Source: Ligula intestinalis
Lineage: Eukaryota > Platyhelminthes > Cestoda > Diphyllobothriidea > Diphyllobothriidae
Direction of reading: 5' to 3'
Assembly (NCBI GenBank): GCA_036362985.1
Contig: JAYGXS010000003.1
Span: forward strand, 65,433,219-65,497,218
DNA: 64,000 nucleotides
Numbering within the stretch: position 1 is the stretch's first letter; each line of letters opens with the position of its first letter. The translations under genes were made by a program, and so were the position numbers. The notes below the pieces were generated by a model. The model was given only the letters and a program-made list of their open reading frames with translations. It ran no database searches and had not been told where the DNA came from. Positions 33,144-39,900 of this stretch are shown here, one piece after another.

Positions 33144-34704
33144 TATCTGTGAAAGCATTTCATGTTCGACGCTACGACCCATGTTGAAGTGCCTTTAGTT
33201 CGACTTGTAAAACAGGTAGACGTTCTTCGACCAAGCTAGCTGAAAACACATTTTAGTTCCACTCATCTTTTTTCAACCACATTTATGTCTCCGCCTGAAG
33301 TACCTTGCTTGGACTCTTTATAAAAAGGTAATTTTCACCCAGGTCCTTTTGAAAATATTCAAACCTCCTGTTTTAAGCGCTTGCCCCTTCGACAGCAGCC
33401 TGTTCCTTACAAAAGAAGCTCGAAACGGCTGGATTGCCTTGGTAAGGTTAAACCAGATAATTTCTGTTGGTTCTGCGTTCTTGAGGGTGTTGTTATTCCT
33501 CTTACTGAATTCTCTTTCATGGCGCTGCCTTTACTTTGATGTGTAACTCAACCAGGGCAGTTTAGCTGTTTCTTATAAAACACTCCATGTAGTGCACTAC
33601 ACTTACAACCAGGAACTTTAACTTCGCGTTTATTGCACAATACTCAACGACAGTGTCAAGCCAGTTTCCCACGTAAGTTGTAAAAGCATGGACATGGTCC
33701 CCCAAGAAAGCTCACCCAACCTGTGGATCTGTGCATCACATGACTAAAAGGTCTTCCCATTAAAACAAACCCTCCAAAACCTGATGACCATTCCGTATGA
33801 CTTAGTCTAGTTGAGCATTAGCTGAGTATCTAATGTGTGGGTAGAACATCACAACTAGCAAGACATATATTGCTGAAAAAGACAGGGGAGACTGGAATGA
33901 CCGTTTCTGGCTTAACAGCCATCATCAGCCGGCCATATCCAACTTTGTGTAGTGCAGCACCTGAGGTCTAAGCCAGTAACCTGTTAGTTAGAAATCCAAC
34001 GCCCTAACCATTTTCGGTAACGTCCTTCTGCATATAATATATTAGCTGCTGAGCGACTGCTAGCTGGACTTTGCAGTGAGTCCCAAGGCACAACGGAATG
34101 AGCGTGTTTAGTAACGCATTTGGTGCGTGCCACGCAACCACGTAAATTACGCTCAAAACATCTCAGGTGAATGATCATATTTTCTCCAAGTTCAAAGCCG
34201 GCTTATCTCCCTGGATTCGGAAATGCTGGTGTTACTCATTCGTTGATTGTTGCATTACTATTTCGGACTGCACTTGAGGGCATCTGACTTGTTCTCATTG
34301 CAGACAGTAGCAAACTTGTCTCCAACAACCAGGTCGTACAGACAGCCAACGAATTCTGCAGGACTACGAAGATACTGCCAGCTGGGGACAAACTGAGGAG
34401 CCGCAGGAGTAGACCTGACGAGGTGTGCACTTCTCACTTTGGTACCCCTCCCAGTAGGACTTCCTCGTCACACTCGAGTGCGCCGACTATGTCACCTACT
34501 CCTCCCGAATCCGCCGATTGTTTCACTGACTCTGGTCAAGCCTGTTTGAGTTCGGGATTTCTCAGTCAGTCCCCCAACCTGGGCTCCACTTCTAGAGCTG
34601 AAACTGAGCCCTCCACGACAGTGATGGACGACGGACCAAGTTGTTGTTGCTGTCACCGTTGTGTTCATTTCTGCCAAACTCAGGAAAACGCCGACAGTGG
34701 TTGA
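9813..34704 (+). CDS. Large coiled-coil protein, 15 exons (unnamed)
   Basis: Fifteen plus-strand exons join in phase into about 1,004 codons: 9813-9975, 10261-10373, 10458-10587, 11039-11160, 11886-12125, 15252-15458, 18281-18574, 19428-19529, 20978-21190, 23478-23705, 27035-27361, 29141-29392, 32735-32911, 33396-33441, 34304-34704. The first ten exons encode mostly charged, heptad-like helix (coiled coil); the last five are Ser/Pro-rich and look disordered, ending in a Cys cluster. Nearly all introns are phase 0, the exceptions being those after 9975, 10587 and 33441. I do not recognise the protein. Its make-up suggests a scaffold or cytoskeleton-associated protein, but that is inference. 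The true N-terminus is not fixed. It converges on the PDZ gene about 2 kb downstream. Confidence 0.75.
10261..10373 (+). CDS. Coiled-coil gene, exon
   Basis: Acceptor AACTTTTCAG; donor AAAAG|GTTGGT. It begins with two bases completing a Glu codon, then IARRFKLSFMEYGLDKLPQY and a helical stretch to SDAVSEK. Ends in phase 0. Confidence 0.75.
10458..10587 (+). CDS. Coiled-coil gene, exon
   Basis: Acceptor TTTTTTCAAAG; donor CTAAAG|GTGTGG. Reads VNKVRRMMDEREGYPKLNSL and then KRRTDLEEELDDAK. Starts in phase 0 and ends in phase 1, matching its neighbours. Confidence 0.75.
11039..11160 (+). CDS. Coiled-coil gene, exon
   Basis: Two AGs three bases apart (ATTTTAAGAAG) could serve as acceptor and both keep frame, adding or dropping one residue, a NAGNAG-type site. 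The frame reads LDGILLVERIRHLSMEHILL and ends ENQIQ before CAG|GTAAAT. Phase 1 in, phase 0 out. Confidence 0.7.
11161..11885. other. Intron with a SINE-like repeat fragment
   Basis: Positions about 11580-11665 resemble 33875-33940 (GACAAAGAAAAGATAGACTG against GACAGGGGAGACTGGAATGA, then a shared GCC(G/A)TC(G/A)TCAGCC(A/G)GCCA block). Nothing else is recognised in this intron. Confidence 0.4.
11886..12125 (+). CDS. Coiled-coil gene, exon
   Basis: Acceptor TTTCCGTCCTAG; donor CAGGCG|GTACGC. All 80 codons are strongly helical: ELKEKLVQKSRTEAEKVRLF, VEQAVSEVEKVAQMQLCNAA, KRLEAAEIALATQTKRLC. This is the longest uninterrupted heptad region of the gene. Confidence 0.85.
12126..15251. other. Intron of 3.1 kb, holds a TIR element
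   Basis: Contains the inverted-repeat element at 14070-14460 described separately. The 100-codon frame at 14544-14846 has no domain or splice support. No other feature was seen. Confidence 0.5.
14070..14460. mobile_element. MITE-like element with about 80-bp terminal inverted repeats
   Basis: The left arm (about 14088-14185) and the right arm (about 14355-14460) are inverted copies of each other. Both read ATTGGTCTATTAATTT, then GCTCATCAGTTGC, CCTCTCG and TAACGTAA, with few differences over about 80 bp. The 170 bp between them has no coding frame. The size and long terminal inverted repeats fit a non-autonomous DNA transposon. Exact ends and a target-site duplication are not clear by eye. 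Confidence 0.65.
15252..15458 (+). CDS. Coiled-coil gene, exon
   Basis: The acceptor is TCTCGGATTTCAAG, just downstream of in-frame stops; the donor is AAAAAG|GTATGT. The frame starts DENQKLVPTSDERPLKAP, passes through a Ser/Cys-rich segment (NPSSCKCPDKASS) and ends NLREELKK, returning to helix. Phase 0 at both ends. Confidence 0.7.
16540..16880 (+). repeat. Dispersed repeat family R1, copy 1
   Basis: Inverted with respect to 23845-24215. Shared blocks include GCACGCGGGAG, CCTACCTAGCAAGG, TTGTTGTGGCGCG and GTGGTGGGCATCG-like sequence. It is G+C-rich against A/T-rich intron. The translated frames overlap between copies but have no known domain, so I class it as non-coding repeat. Confidence 0.55.
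17140..17480 (+). repeat. Dispersed repeat family R1, copy 2
   Basis: Related to copy 1 in order of blocks: GGCTGCAATGG, a run of CTGCTGC, CACCTCCGGTC, CTTGACACCGG, CTCTCACTATAAT, and a GTGGACCTCGTCGAAACCGA end that matches 23900-23935 in reverse. More diverged than the 16.5/24.0 kb pair. Confidence 0.45.
17970..18065. repeat. Low-complexity CTAAA-rich tract
   Basis: Irregular repeats of ACTAAA, AACTAAAC and AATAA run for about 90 bp. It is simple sequence with no fixed period. Confidence 0.5.
18281..18574 (+). CDS. Coiled-coil gene, exon
   Basis: Pyrimidine-rich acceptor (CCTTTCACCCAG) and donor GCCCAG|GTATGA. The 98 codons begin AREHAHQIELSQRLVLAQLV, a helical run, then turn polar with PLDEPNKLTKTSARYSPNSG and a Cys-containing CESTCLHEET. 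Phase 0 at both ends. Confidence 0.75.
18575..19427. other. Intron, nothing recognised
   Basis: No repeat partner or functional site was noticed in this intron. Confidence 0.4.
19428..19529 (+). CDS. Coiled-coil gene, exon
   Basis: Acceptor TGCTTTTAAG; donor AAAGCA|GTGAGT. The 34 codons read INELLNEKDEKIRRAKEKEF and then LLKQQIWTLRNTKA, a clean coiled coil. Phase 0 at both ends. Confidence 0.8.
19838..19973. repeat. (GAA)n microsatellite with assembly gap
   Basis: A nearly pure GAA repeat of about 125 bp, interrupted by ten Ns at 19887-19896, so its real length is unknown. It lies directly against a Penelope-like terminus (GCGATCACTGG), and the same AAGAAGAAG-GATGCGATCAC join recurs at 63980-64000. 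Confidence 0.9.
19971..20260. mobile_element. Inverted pair of Penelope-like terminal repeats (palindrome)
   Basis: The left arm (19971-20095) and right arm (about 20112-20255) are inverted copies: GCGATCACTGGAAC at one end and GTTCCAGTGATCGC at the other, with CTGACGTTTC(A/G)GATTCCC(T/G)... and TAATCTGTGC-type blocks between. Each arm carries a GGATTCCCGAGGGAATC hairpin followed by (T/C)GAAACGTC, similar to stem II plus the GAAA box of hammerhead ribozymes known from Penelope-like elements. The CUGANGA box is not canonical here. The link to the Penelope-like family is inferred from the shared GAAACGTCAGG...AATAAAA and CCAGTGATCGC sequence. Confidence 0.6.
20261..20977. other. Remainder of intron
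   Basis: The sequence next to the palindrome (about 20270-20360) contains TCTTCGACGCAGTT, also seen at 53180-53195, so it may still be Penelope-like terminal sequence. The rest is unassigned. Confidence 0.35.
20978..21190 (+). CDS. Coiled-coil gene, exon
   Basis: Acceptor TACGTCTAG; donor ATGCTG|GTAGGA. After a polar start (SEEVTPPNEVGTQKSKPKC) it becomes helical: LSDRLRGAELRLAKALAEVE, KWQKYCDEKDSELTAER. The 71 codons are phase 0 at both ends. Confidence 0.85.
21191..22499. other. Intron, first part, nothing recognised
   Basis: A/T-rich intron sequence upstream of the LINE fragment at 22510-23340. No feature supported. Confidence 0.4.
22510..23340 (-). pseudogene. Non-LTR reverse transcriptase C-terminal fragment
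   Basis: On the minus strand, a decayed frame reads LKDGLDHVSTWSSANGLLFN, then YIFRLRPSLSPETIDI, a stop where Tyr or similar is usual before LGVALASKLTFALHIEG, then IHKLSYYIRRLRS, ACILPLILYCSPVIFPAL, and after a frame change SSHPVRRGFRHMSCRTSAY near the C-terminus. These are thumb-region blocks of jockey-like LINE proteins. Multiple stops and at least one frameshift make it a pseudogene. It lies antisense in an intron of the coiled-coil gene. Confidence 0.75.
23478..23705 (+). CDS. Coiled-coil gene, exon
   Basis: Acceptor TTTATTCTACAG; donor GAAGCC|GTAAGT. It begins RNKFLRTVCQILSSSLQTFD (helical) and continues into a Ser-, Asp- and Pro-rich region. The 76 codons are phase 0 at both ends. Confidence 0.75.
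23845..24215 (-). repeat. Dispersed repeat family R1, copy 3
   Basis: Inverted copy of 16540-16880, sharing CGCGCCACAACAA, CCTTGCTAGGTAGG, ACGCGGGAGTGCCATAAAGG-type sequence and GCGATGTCCACCACGAGC. The same orientation is seen at 31095-31255. Confidence 0.55.
25440..26110. repeat. Dispersed repeat family R2, copy 1
   Basis: Matches 43080-43700 in the same orientation over about 600 bp: GTGTAGGGGTCT, GTGGTTGTGCCTAGATCACT, GTGGCCACTGGCGAAGCCA, CTGACTGCGTCCAGC, GTCAAGCCTCGGGGAA. It starts with a segment having a B-box-like GGTTGAATCC. On the minus strand two open frames keep the same peptide blocks as the other copy (see findings). It could be a solo LTR or a SINE-headed composite; I cannot tell. 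Confidence 0.6.
27035..27361 (+). CDS. Coiled-coil gene, exon
   Basis: Acceptor CTTATACTTTTTAG; donor AAATGCAG|GTTCGA. The 109 codons start STVKIRGTNPIFRRRRLLVE (basic), pass through a polar Pro/Ser region and end with the helical WEQLTLETTKLLTNLIGKMQ. Phase 0 at both ends. Confidence 0.75.
27895..28275 (+). repeat. Dispersed repeat family R3, copy 1
   Basis: Same-strand match to 29865-30245: AGTAAGTTAAACCCTAGCAA, CTGCGATCTTCAG, GGAACAGTATATT, GATTGGCTGTT(C/T)CCAG and ACTTCGACACGAG-TAGTCAC. About 380 bp, moderately diverged. The two copies lie in the introns on either side of the exon at 29141-29392. Confidence 0.65.
28508..28568. other. Strong 18-bp hairpin (possible structured RNA)
   Basis: The arm 28508-28525 (TAGATAAACAGTAGTCGC) pairs with 28551-28568 in 17 of 18 positions. 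The 25-nt interior holds a second small stem (GCCC with GGGC). No coding potential. The shape resembles a small-RNA precursor or a young foldback; expression evidence is needed. Confidence 0.5.
29141..29392 (+). CDS. Coiled-coil gene, exon
   Basis: Acceptor CATCTGTTACAG; donor TCTGAA|GTAAGT. The 84 codons are polar and probably disordered (NSSQVQVVSDWALKTGEQAE, SRPEDPKKALKTSE). Phase 0 at both ends. Confidence 0.75.
29865..30245 (+). repeat. Dispersed repeat family R3, copy 2
   Basis: Partner of 27895-28275. It shares the start (GTAAGTTAAACCCTAGCAAC) and the end (TTTCGACGCGAGCTAGTCAC). Its 84-codon plus frame at 29970-30224 has no matching frame in copy 1. Confidence 0.65.
30670..30800. repeat. 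Degenerate telomere-like (CCCTAA) array
   Basis: CCTAACACTAACCCTAAC, TCTTAACCCTAG, AAACCCTAACCCCTAA and similar units run for about 130 bp, with another CTCTAACCCTAACC at 31200-31214. These are diverged copies of the animal telomere hexamer on the C-rich strand. It may be an interstitial telomeric trace or simple sequence drifting around CCTAA. Confidence 0.65.
31095..31255 (-). repeat. Dispersed repeat family R1, copy 4 (partial)
   Basis: Same orientation as 23845-24215: CGGTTT(C/T)GATGAAGTCCACCA, ATTATAGTGA, and AAGTCGAGATGACCG at the right-hand end. Diverged and shorter. Confidence 0.45.
31500..32300. repeat. Degenerate direct repeats
   Basis: Two sets. First, GATGCTGATTAAAGTCAGCA...GGGCTCATATCCC at about 31512-31565 recurs at 31617-31680. 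Second, a block of about 150 bp at 31720-31870 (GGTTTCCGC, ACTGCTGCTA, CAATCATGCTTACTAAG) recurs at 32135-32300. No function suggested. Confidence 0.5.
32735..32911 (+). CDS. Coiled-coil gene, exon
   Basis: Acceptor CACTTGTTTTAG; donor GTCCAC|GTAAGT. The 59 codons read ANHLRDRRPQRSTSQFPQQK and then a short helix ending GKDKVH. Rich in Gln and Arg. Phase 0 at both ends. Confidence 0.7.
32912..33395. other. Intron with (ATC)n microsatellite
   Basis: An (ATC)n run of about ten units lies at 33112-33142. Nothing else was recognised. Confidence 0.7.
33396..33441 (+). CDS. Coiled-coil gene, micro-exon
   Basis: A 46-bp exon (acceptor CTTCGACAG, donor CCTTG|GTAAGG) encoding QPVPYKRSSKRLDCL plus one base. 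Its phases (0 in, 1 out) are what is needed to link 32911 to the last exon. A longer alternative starting at 33343 is open but ends in the wrong phase. Confidence 0.6.
33442..34303. other. Intron with SINE-like repeat
   Basis: About 33875-33940 matches 11580-11665, and a TCTAAGCC...TAGAAATCCAACGCCCTAACC stretch follows. It may be a diverged short interspersed element; no clean A and B boxes were found. Confidence 0.35.
34304..34704 (+). CDS. Coiled-coil gene, last exon
   Basis: Acceptor GTTCTCATTGCAG; the stop TGA is at 34702-34704. The 132 codons are basic at first (KLRSRRSRPDE), then a Ser/Thr/Pro-rich disordered stretch, then a Cys cluster close to the end: SCCCCHRCVHFCQTQENADS before the stop. 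No clear polyadenylation hexamer was spotted just downstream. Confidence 0.75.
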
Positions 34705-36688
34705 AAACGATGTGTGTTTGCATGCACGGCAATATTTGCACGACTTCCAATCCACCACGCTGTGATCTCATAATTGCATTTTGTTTCCAAATTGACATTG
34801 GGGTTCGTTTAAGGAAAACGAAAATCCTTCATTTGAAATCGATTACTCATCCAGTGTTGGACTTGATTGTAGTAGATTTGTGCCTTTTCTATCTCATCCT
34901 CATGTAAAATCTAATTGGAAGTTAACGTGAAATTAAACTTCCTCCAGAGCCCTTGTCTAATCTTCTTAGCCAATGACAGCTCACTAATATGCTGGGAGTA
35001 ACACCAGGCACCAGCCTTCTCCAGCAGGCAAGGAGTTGTTGACATCTTTAAGGCAGTAGTAAGATTAAATCGTATTCTTGTCAACGAAAATGTTGAAGGG
35101 GTGGCAAAGTTAGCAGTATTTTTCATCTTTAATTCCTTAGGGTGCACATTGCACTACCACCGGGCTTCCAGGACGGTAAATGCTTGTTCCGCCACCTTTT
35201 GTGGTATGACAACAATTGTGCAAATCCCATCTAGATAAATTAAGTGCAAAAGGAAAGTTAGTCTTTTATGCTGTGTTTCATGTGGCAATGTGGTTCTCGA
35301 AGCACGATGCCTTGTTGGTGTCAGCAGTGAATCGGAAATTCAGACAGTCGAGCAATAGATTTCACCGGGAAAAATAATTCTGACTGCAGTTGTCTTCCAC
35401 ATATTTTACTTGTTTAGGGCGCCAAAACCTTCTTCGAGGTTAATGCTACTTACTAGTTGTCACATTTGTTAACATCGCCGGTTTTTTACACTGTTAGACA
35501 GGTTAGGGTGGAGAGTTTTTGCCGATCTGACTCACGTTTCCCGAGAGTGAAATATAGCTTAGCTGAGGAACTTAAGTCTGGATAAACATCTTGGCTTCTT
35601 ATGATCTTCTGTTTATGCATACAGAATACATACAGATGTCTCGTGGTTCGTCCGGATCTGGCGTGGTTCAGAAAGGAGAGTGGGGATGTTATCGGAGAGT
35701 TTGTCGAAATCCCATCGAGCGTATGGCTTGTGTTACACTTGTTATGACCAAAGAATGGAAACGAAAGTGTAGCTTGATTATCTTACTTTACTCTGTTAAT
35801 CACAAAATTACACACTGATTTTCCATACCACCTTAAAAGTCGTTAAAATTTCGTTTTCCGTTGTCAGGTTACTCATTATTTTTTAAAAGCATTTGAGCCG
35901 TCAACTTATGGGAAATGGTACTCACTGTCCTAAGGACTAAATGTGTGAAGACGTTCGTTACGCTAAAGATGAGCTTTCGCTTTACTGGAGTTGAGAACTA
36001 TCAAATAAAAATGGGCGGATTTAACTTTTTCTTCCCACTCATTGAAGAAATGAGATTGACTGGGGTAAATTGTGCTTTACTGACATCGCCAATTAGGGGG
36101 TTGGATGTTTAGTTCACCTGGTTCTAATGACCAAAATAAGAGTTTTGTTCGTCCAAGCACTCTATCAGACGGCCACCAGACTGCTGCTGATAACTTTAGC
36201 ACACCTTTGGAATCGTCAAATGCTTCGTGTTGACCGTCATCCTAGTCAAAGCTCATCTGATTTAGACCACTCCGTGATAACCGTCACAAACTGGCAGTTT
36301 AAAGAACATGGAGATGCGGATTGCGAGCCAGTTTAGATAGACTCTCAATTCTGACAGCATCTTTTTCGGTATTTTTCCATATGGTTCGTACTTATATATC
36401 ATCTTTAAACTTCATTCGCTCTTTGGATTAGTTACTTCATCAGTTTCTCTGTGGAAACCTTTGATTTCTCAAGTCATAGATGAAGGCAGCTTGGAACCCT
36501 ATTGCCTTTAATCAATTCTCAGAAGACAACAAATATACCAAATAATGGACGGTTCTGGAGAAGCTAGTAAATCACGTTGAATATAATCATGGTCAAAATA
36601 GATGATCAAGAAAAGCAGGGATCAGATGGCAGCTAACGAGTAACGAGGGAGGGGGTGGGCGGGCGGGGGGCGCTCTAGAAGCAGTAAA
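34705..36688. other. Convergent intergenic region
   Basis: This 2.0 kb lies between the 3' ends of the coiled-coil gene and the PDZ gene. It is A/T-rich, with no repeat partner or coding frame that I can support. It presumably holds both 3' UTRs. Confidence 0.5.
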
Positions 36689-36949
36689 TCATCGTTTCCT
36701 GTAGCGTGCAGTAGTCTGTCTGGGCGCTTCGGGGGGCGATGAAGGTCCCGCTGAAGAGAGTGTTGAGGAGGGCGAGAGGAAATCCCGATTTTTCCGCGCC
36801 AACTCATCGGTAGAGTAGGATAGATTGGAACCGCCCTGATCACTGAGTGGAGGCGGTCGACAGAGCACGAGGTGAACACGAGTTCCTGCGTTGCGGAGCA
36901 TACGCACAGCCTCCTCGTGTGTTGCTGTTCCCAGATCCATACCGTTAAC
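36689..36949 (-). CDS. PDZ gene, last exon (end of PDZ-B and tail)
   Basis: Acceptor CTTACTTGCCGCAG. Begins VNGMDLGTATHEEAVRMLRN, completing PDZ-B, followed by VHLVLCRPPPLSDQGGSN and a Ser/Pro-rich tail ending RYRKR at a TGA. No good donor lies before the stop, so this is probably the true C-terminus. Confidence 0.85.
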   Translation of the reverse strand, partial: VNGMDLGTATHEEAVRMLRNAGTRVHLVLCRPPPLSDQGGSNLSYSTDELARKNRDFLSPSSTLSSAGPSSPPEAPRQTTARYRKR

Positions 36950-39900
36950 CTGCGGCAAGTAAGCAGATCGGGGGGGGGGGTTGAAATTATAGTCCGCCCA
37001 CGCAATGCCTGAATTTCGTTATCTTTATATTTCACTTAAACCAATTGTGAAAAATTCTCGCGGCCTCGGTGGGAGTCGAGCCCACACCACCGGGAAGTCT
37101 TTTGCGCAGCCAGCGCTCTACCATTGAGCCGGGAAATTAATTAAACTTGGATCGATTTTACCCGCCCAACCTACTGATCGTATAGAATCCACCATACAGC
37201 AGGATTTTCTAAGCAATCATCTAGAATCCACCAGAAAATGCTACTAGGCTAACTTAATTATTAAGCGGGGAGGTAGTTGGCAGATTTAAATAATTTAGTT
37301 GACGCAATTTCGACTTGCAAATTCAGACTACAGCAGTTAATTCTGTTGCTCTGGGACTGTGCTTGGGGTTGTTCCATTTGAAAACCAACACCATGTATAT
37401 CTTACTAAGACGTAAACGTAGCCATCTAAATTTTCTAAGACGGTGTACATACAGTCATTAACACCTGCATCAGGTACGACACACTGCTAGTTTGGTTTCA
37501 AATGTTCGTGCCTGTGAAGTCTGATAACCCTTATCCTGCATTTGCATGGAGGAGGAAACGAAGTTCTGACTTCGGACTCTATACAACGTCCACAGTTTTG
37601 ACACTTATGAGGAGAAGGCACGAAACTAAGTAAACAGATAACGAAAATCTGGGGTTCGGTTCCATTGACTGTGCCATGTGAATTGAGTTAAGGTATTGTC
37701 TGGCGTCTGCAGCCAGACAAAATTCTTAAGGTATGGTTTAAATGTTGTCCATATCACTTTTCCGACTAAACTTGTCGACCTTTGAATATGTTGCTCTACT
37801 CCGGGACAGAAACTAATTTCTAAGTAAGTTAAAAAGCTGAAATGTTTAACTTGCGAAGACTGATACTGAATGAAATTTATGTTCTGAAATTATTTTCCGT
37901 TGGGTCATGATCCTTAAAATAAGCCGTGTAGTTAATTAAGGATAAAACTTCATTGCGACAAGTGTCTCTAAACTGGTGGTAGGAGTTTCAGTATGGTTGG
38001 AGTTGCGTTTGTTGAAAAACATGTCACCTGCCTGAAACAGACGATCCCCAGGCTGGATCTGTCCATTCGCCGCTGCCAGGCCTCCCGGGCTGATTTTGGT
38101 TACAAATATACCCTCGTAGGCAGACTGATGGTTGACGTCATGGCCCCCGGCGATGCTGAAACCGAGTCCCACGTCCTCTGAGGGTTTTACAAGGTCAACC
38201 TTCCAAAATATACGTTTTAATGTTCAGCAGTTATAATTTGAAAAGGATACGCTCAAAATTTCAAAGGTTGAATGTAGGTCCGGTAGTTGAAAAGTATTCT
38301 TTAAAAAAACATTGAATGAATATATGTATATATAGAAAAGATATAAAGTGCCTCCTTTGGCTGTGAAACTGGTATTCAACCCTATGTCGTTGTACAGTAA
38401 ACATAGTTGATGTGGTTTTTCTTCAGGGAATGGTAAATTTTATTCACCAAGGTAGGCCAAACACATGGGTGGCCGTTATTAGAGAAAACAACTTCCTATT
38501 GCCCTCTTACCTCATACCAGTACGTCTCGCTGACACTGGGGGTCTCCCCATCAAGTTCCACCTCAGCATTAGGAATGGCTCGGGTCCCATTGGCTCTTTT
38601 TGTAGGAATTGGGAAGGCCATTTCGGAGTTGGATTCGGTTCCCAGATAGCGTCGAATGATCTAAATGATCAAAAGTATGTAAACCAGTAAGCCATAGGTC
38701 CGATCTTATTTTTGTTCAAACCAAAATTCATATACCGGAATTTTAATGTATAAGACACTGAAAATAGTTTATAACGCATGATAACTGAGGCATTCTTGTA
38801 AAAACAGGTAATGGCGAATGAAAAAAATAACTCGGTCTCATAAGAGGTTGTATTTAGAATTTACGAAGAATTAAATGTTGATTCATGCTTAGATTAGCCA
38901 CTTAGCTGTGATGTCTCGGAAACAGATTGCGTGACTCGAATATAGGAGAATGATTTCAGCCCAGTTTGTTTAATATCCTGGTTGTGTTGGATTATCGTTT
39001 CCTATAGTCGGTTTAAATAGATAAACGGCCATTGTAGTTTCTAATATTCAGCACATCTATTCACAAACATTACAAACGAGTATTTTTATAACACTAGGCA
39101 TTATAGAAATTTAAACATCGGGAGAGGGCTTCTAAACAGCCGTGTCTCAAAAATCACGAAAATGAACAACATCAAAAGTTGCCAGCATAATTTGTAGCCA
39201 AAGTACTTCCTTTGGAACACTTATCACAAATATATCTAATTAGTTATGAGAAGCGTGAGAAGTTATAGTAATTATACTAGTTAAACCGGTCAAAACCAGT
39301 ATCAAATTTTAAAGAACAAATGCAGCTTTTTTAAATACGCTTTTTAAGAAGTTAATGCATACAGACCAGAGCCAGAGTATCCCCAGCATCTCGAAGAATT
39401 TGTACAGCCTCCTCGTTGGATACGCAAGTAAGATCGGTCCCGTTGACAGAAATGATCTGATCAAACGGCCTAAAAGAATATTTAAGATGCTCTCATGAGA
39501 TAATCTGAATAAAAATATTTTCTTCTTCATGATTTGTTGACTTACATATTACCCAACTGTACTGCCACGTCAAAATAAATCAACTGCTCGAAGACTTAAC
39601 CGAATATCCTGGAGGGCCTTTTTAATGTACCCGCCTACATATCCCTGTATTTATTCGACTGGACCTTCTATATTCTTCGGCATTTATCACATAAAGTAAA
39701 AGCAATATTTCTATCACAGCAAAGAGTTAGCATAAATAATTACGTGCGACAAAGTTTCCATAAACTGCGATATGAAAATAAAAATAAACGGCTACAAAAC
39801 TATTCTTAACAGTAATCCATAAAGCATTCAGCAAGATCACAGTTGCAGGAACATCCAAAAACAAGTACCTACCGTAGTCTGTCATCAACATCTGCAACAC

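Noticed and set aside
33343..33441. Longer version of the micro-exon of the coiled-coil gene
   Set aside because: It is open, but it ends in phase 0, while the last exon needs phase 1; the 46-bp version fits on both sides.
37062..37135. A genuine tRNA gene on the minus strand
   Set aside because: The A and B boxes are good, but the anticodon arm is unconvincing and the sequence continues into a body shared with another repeat copy.
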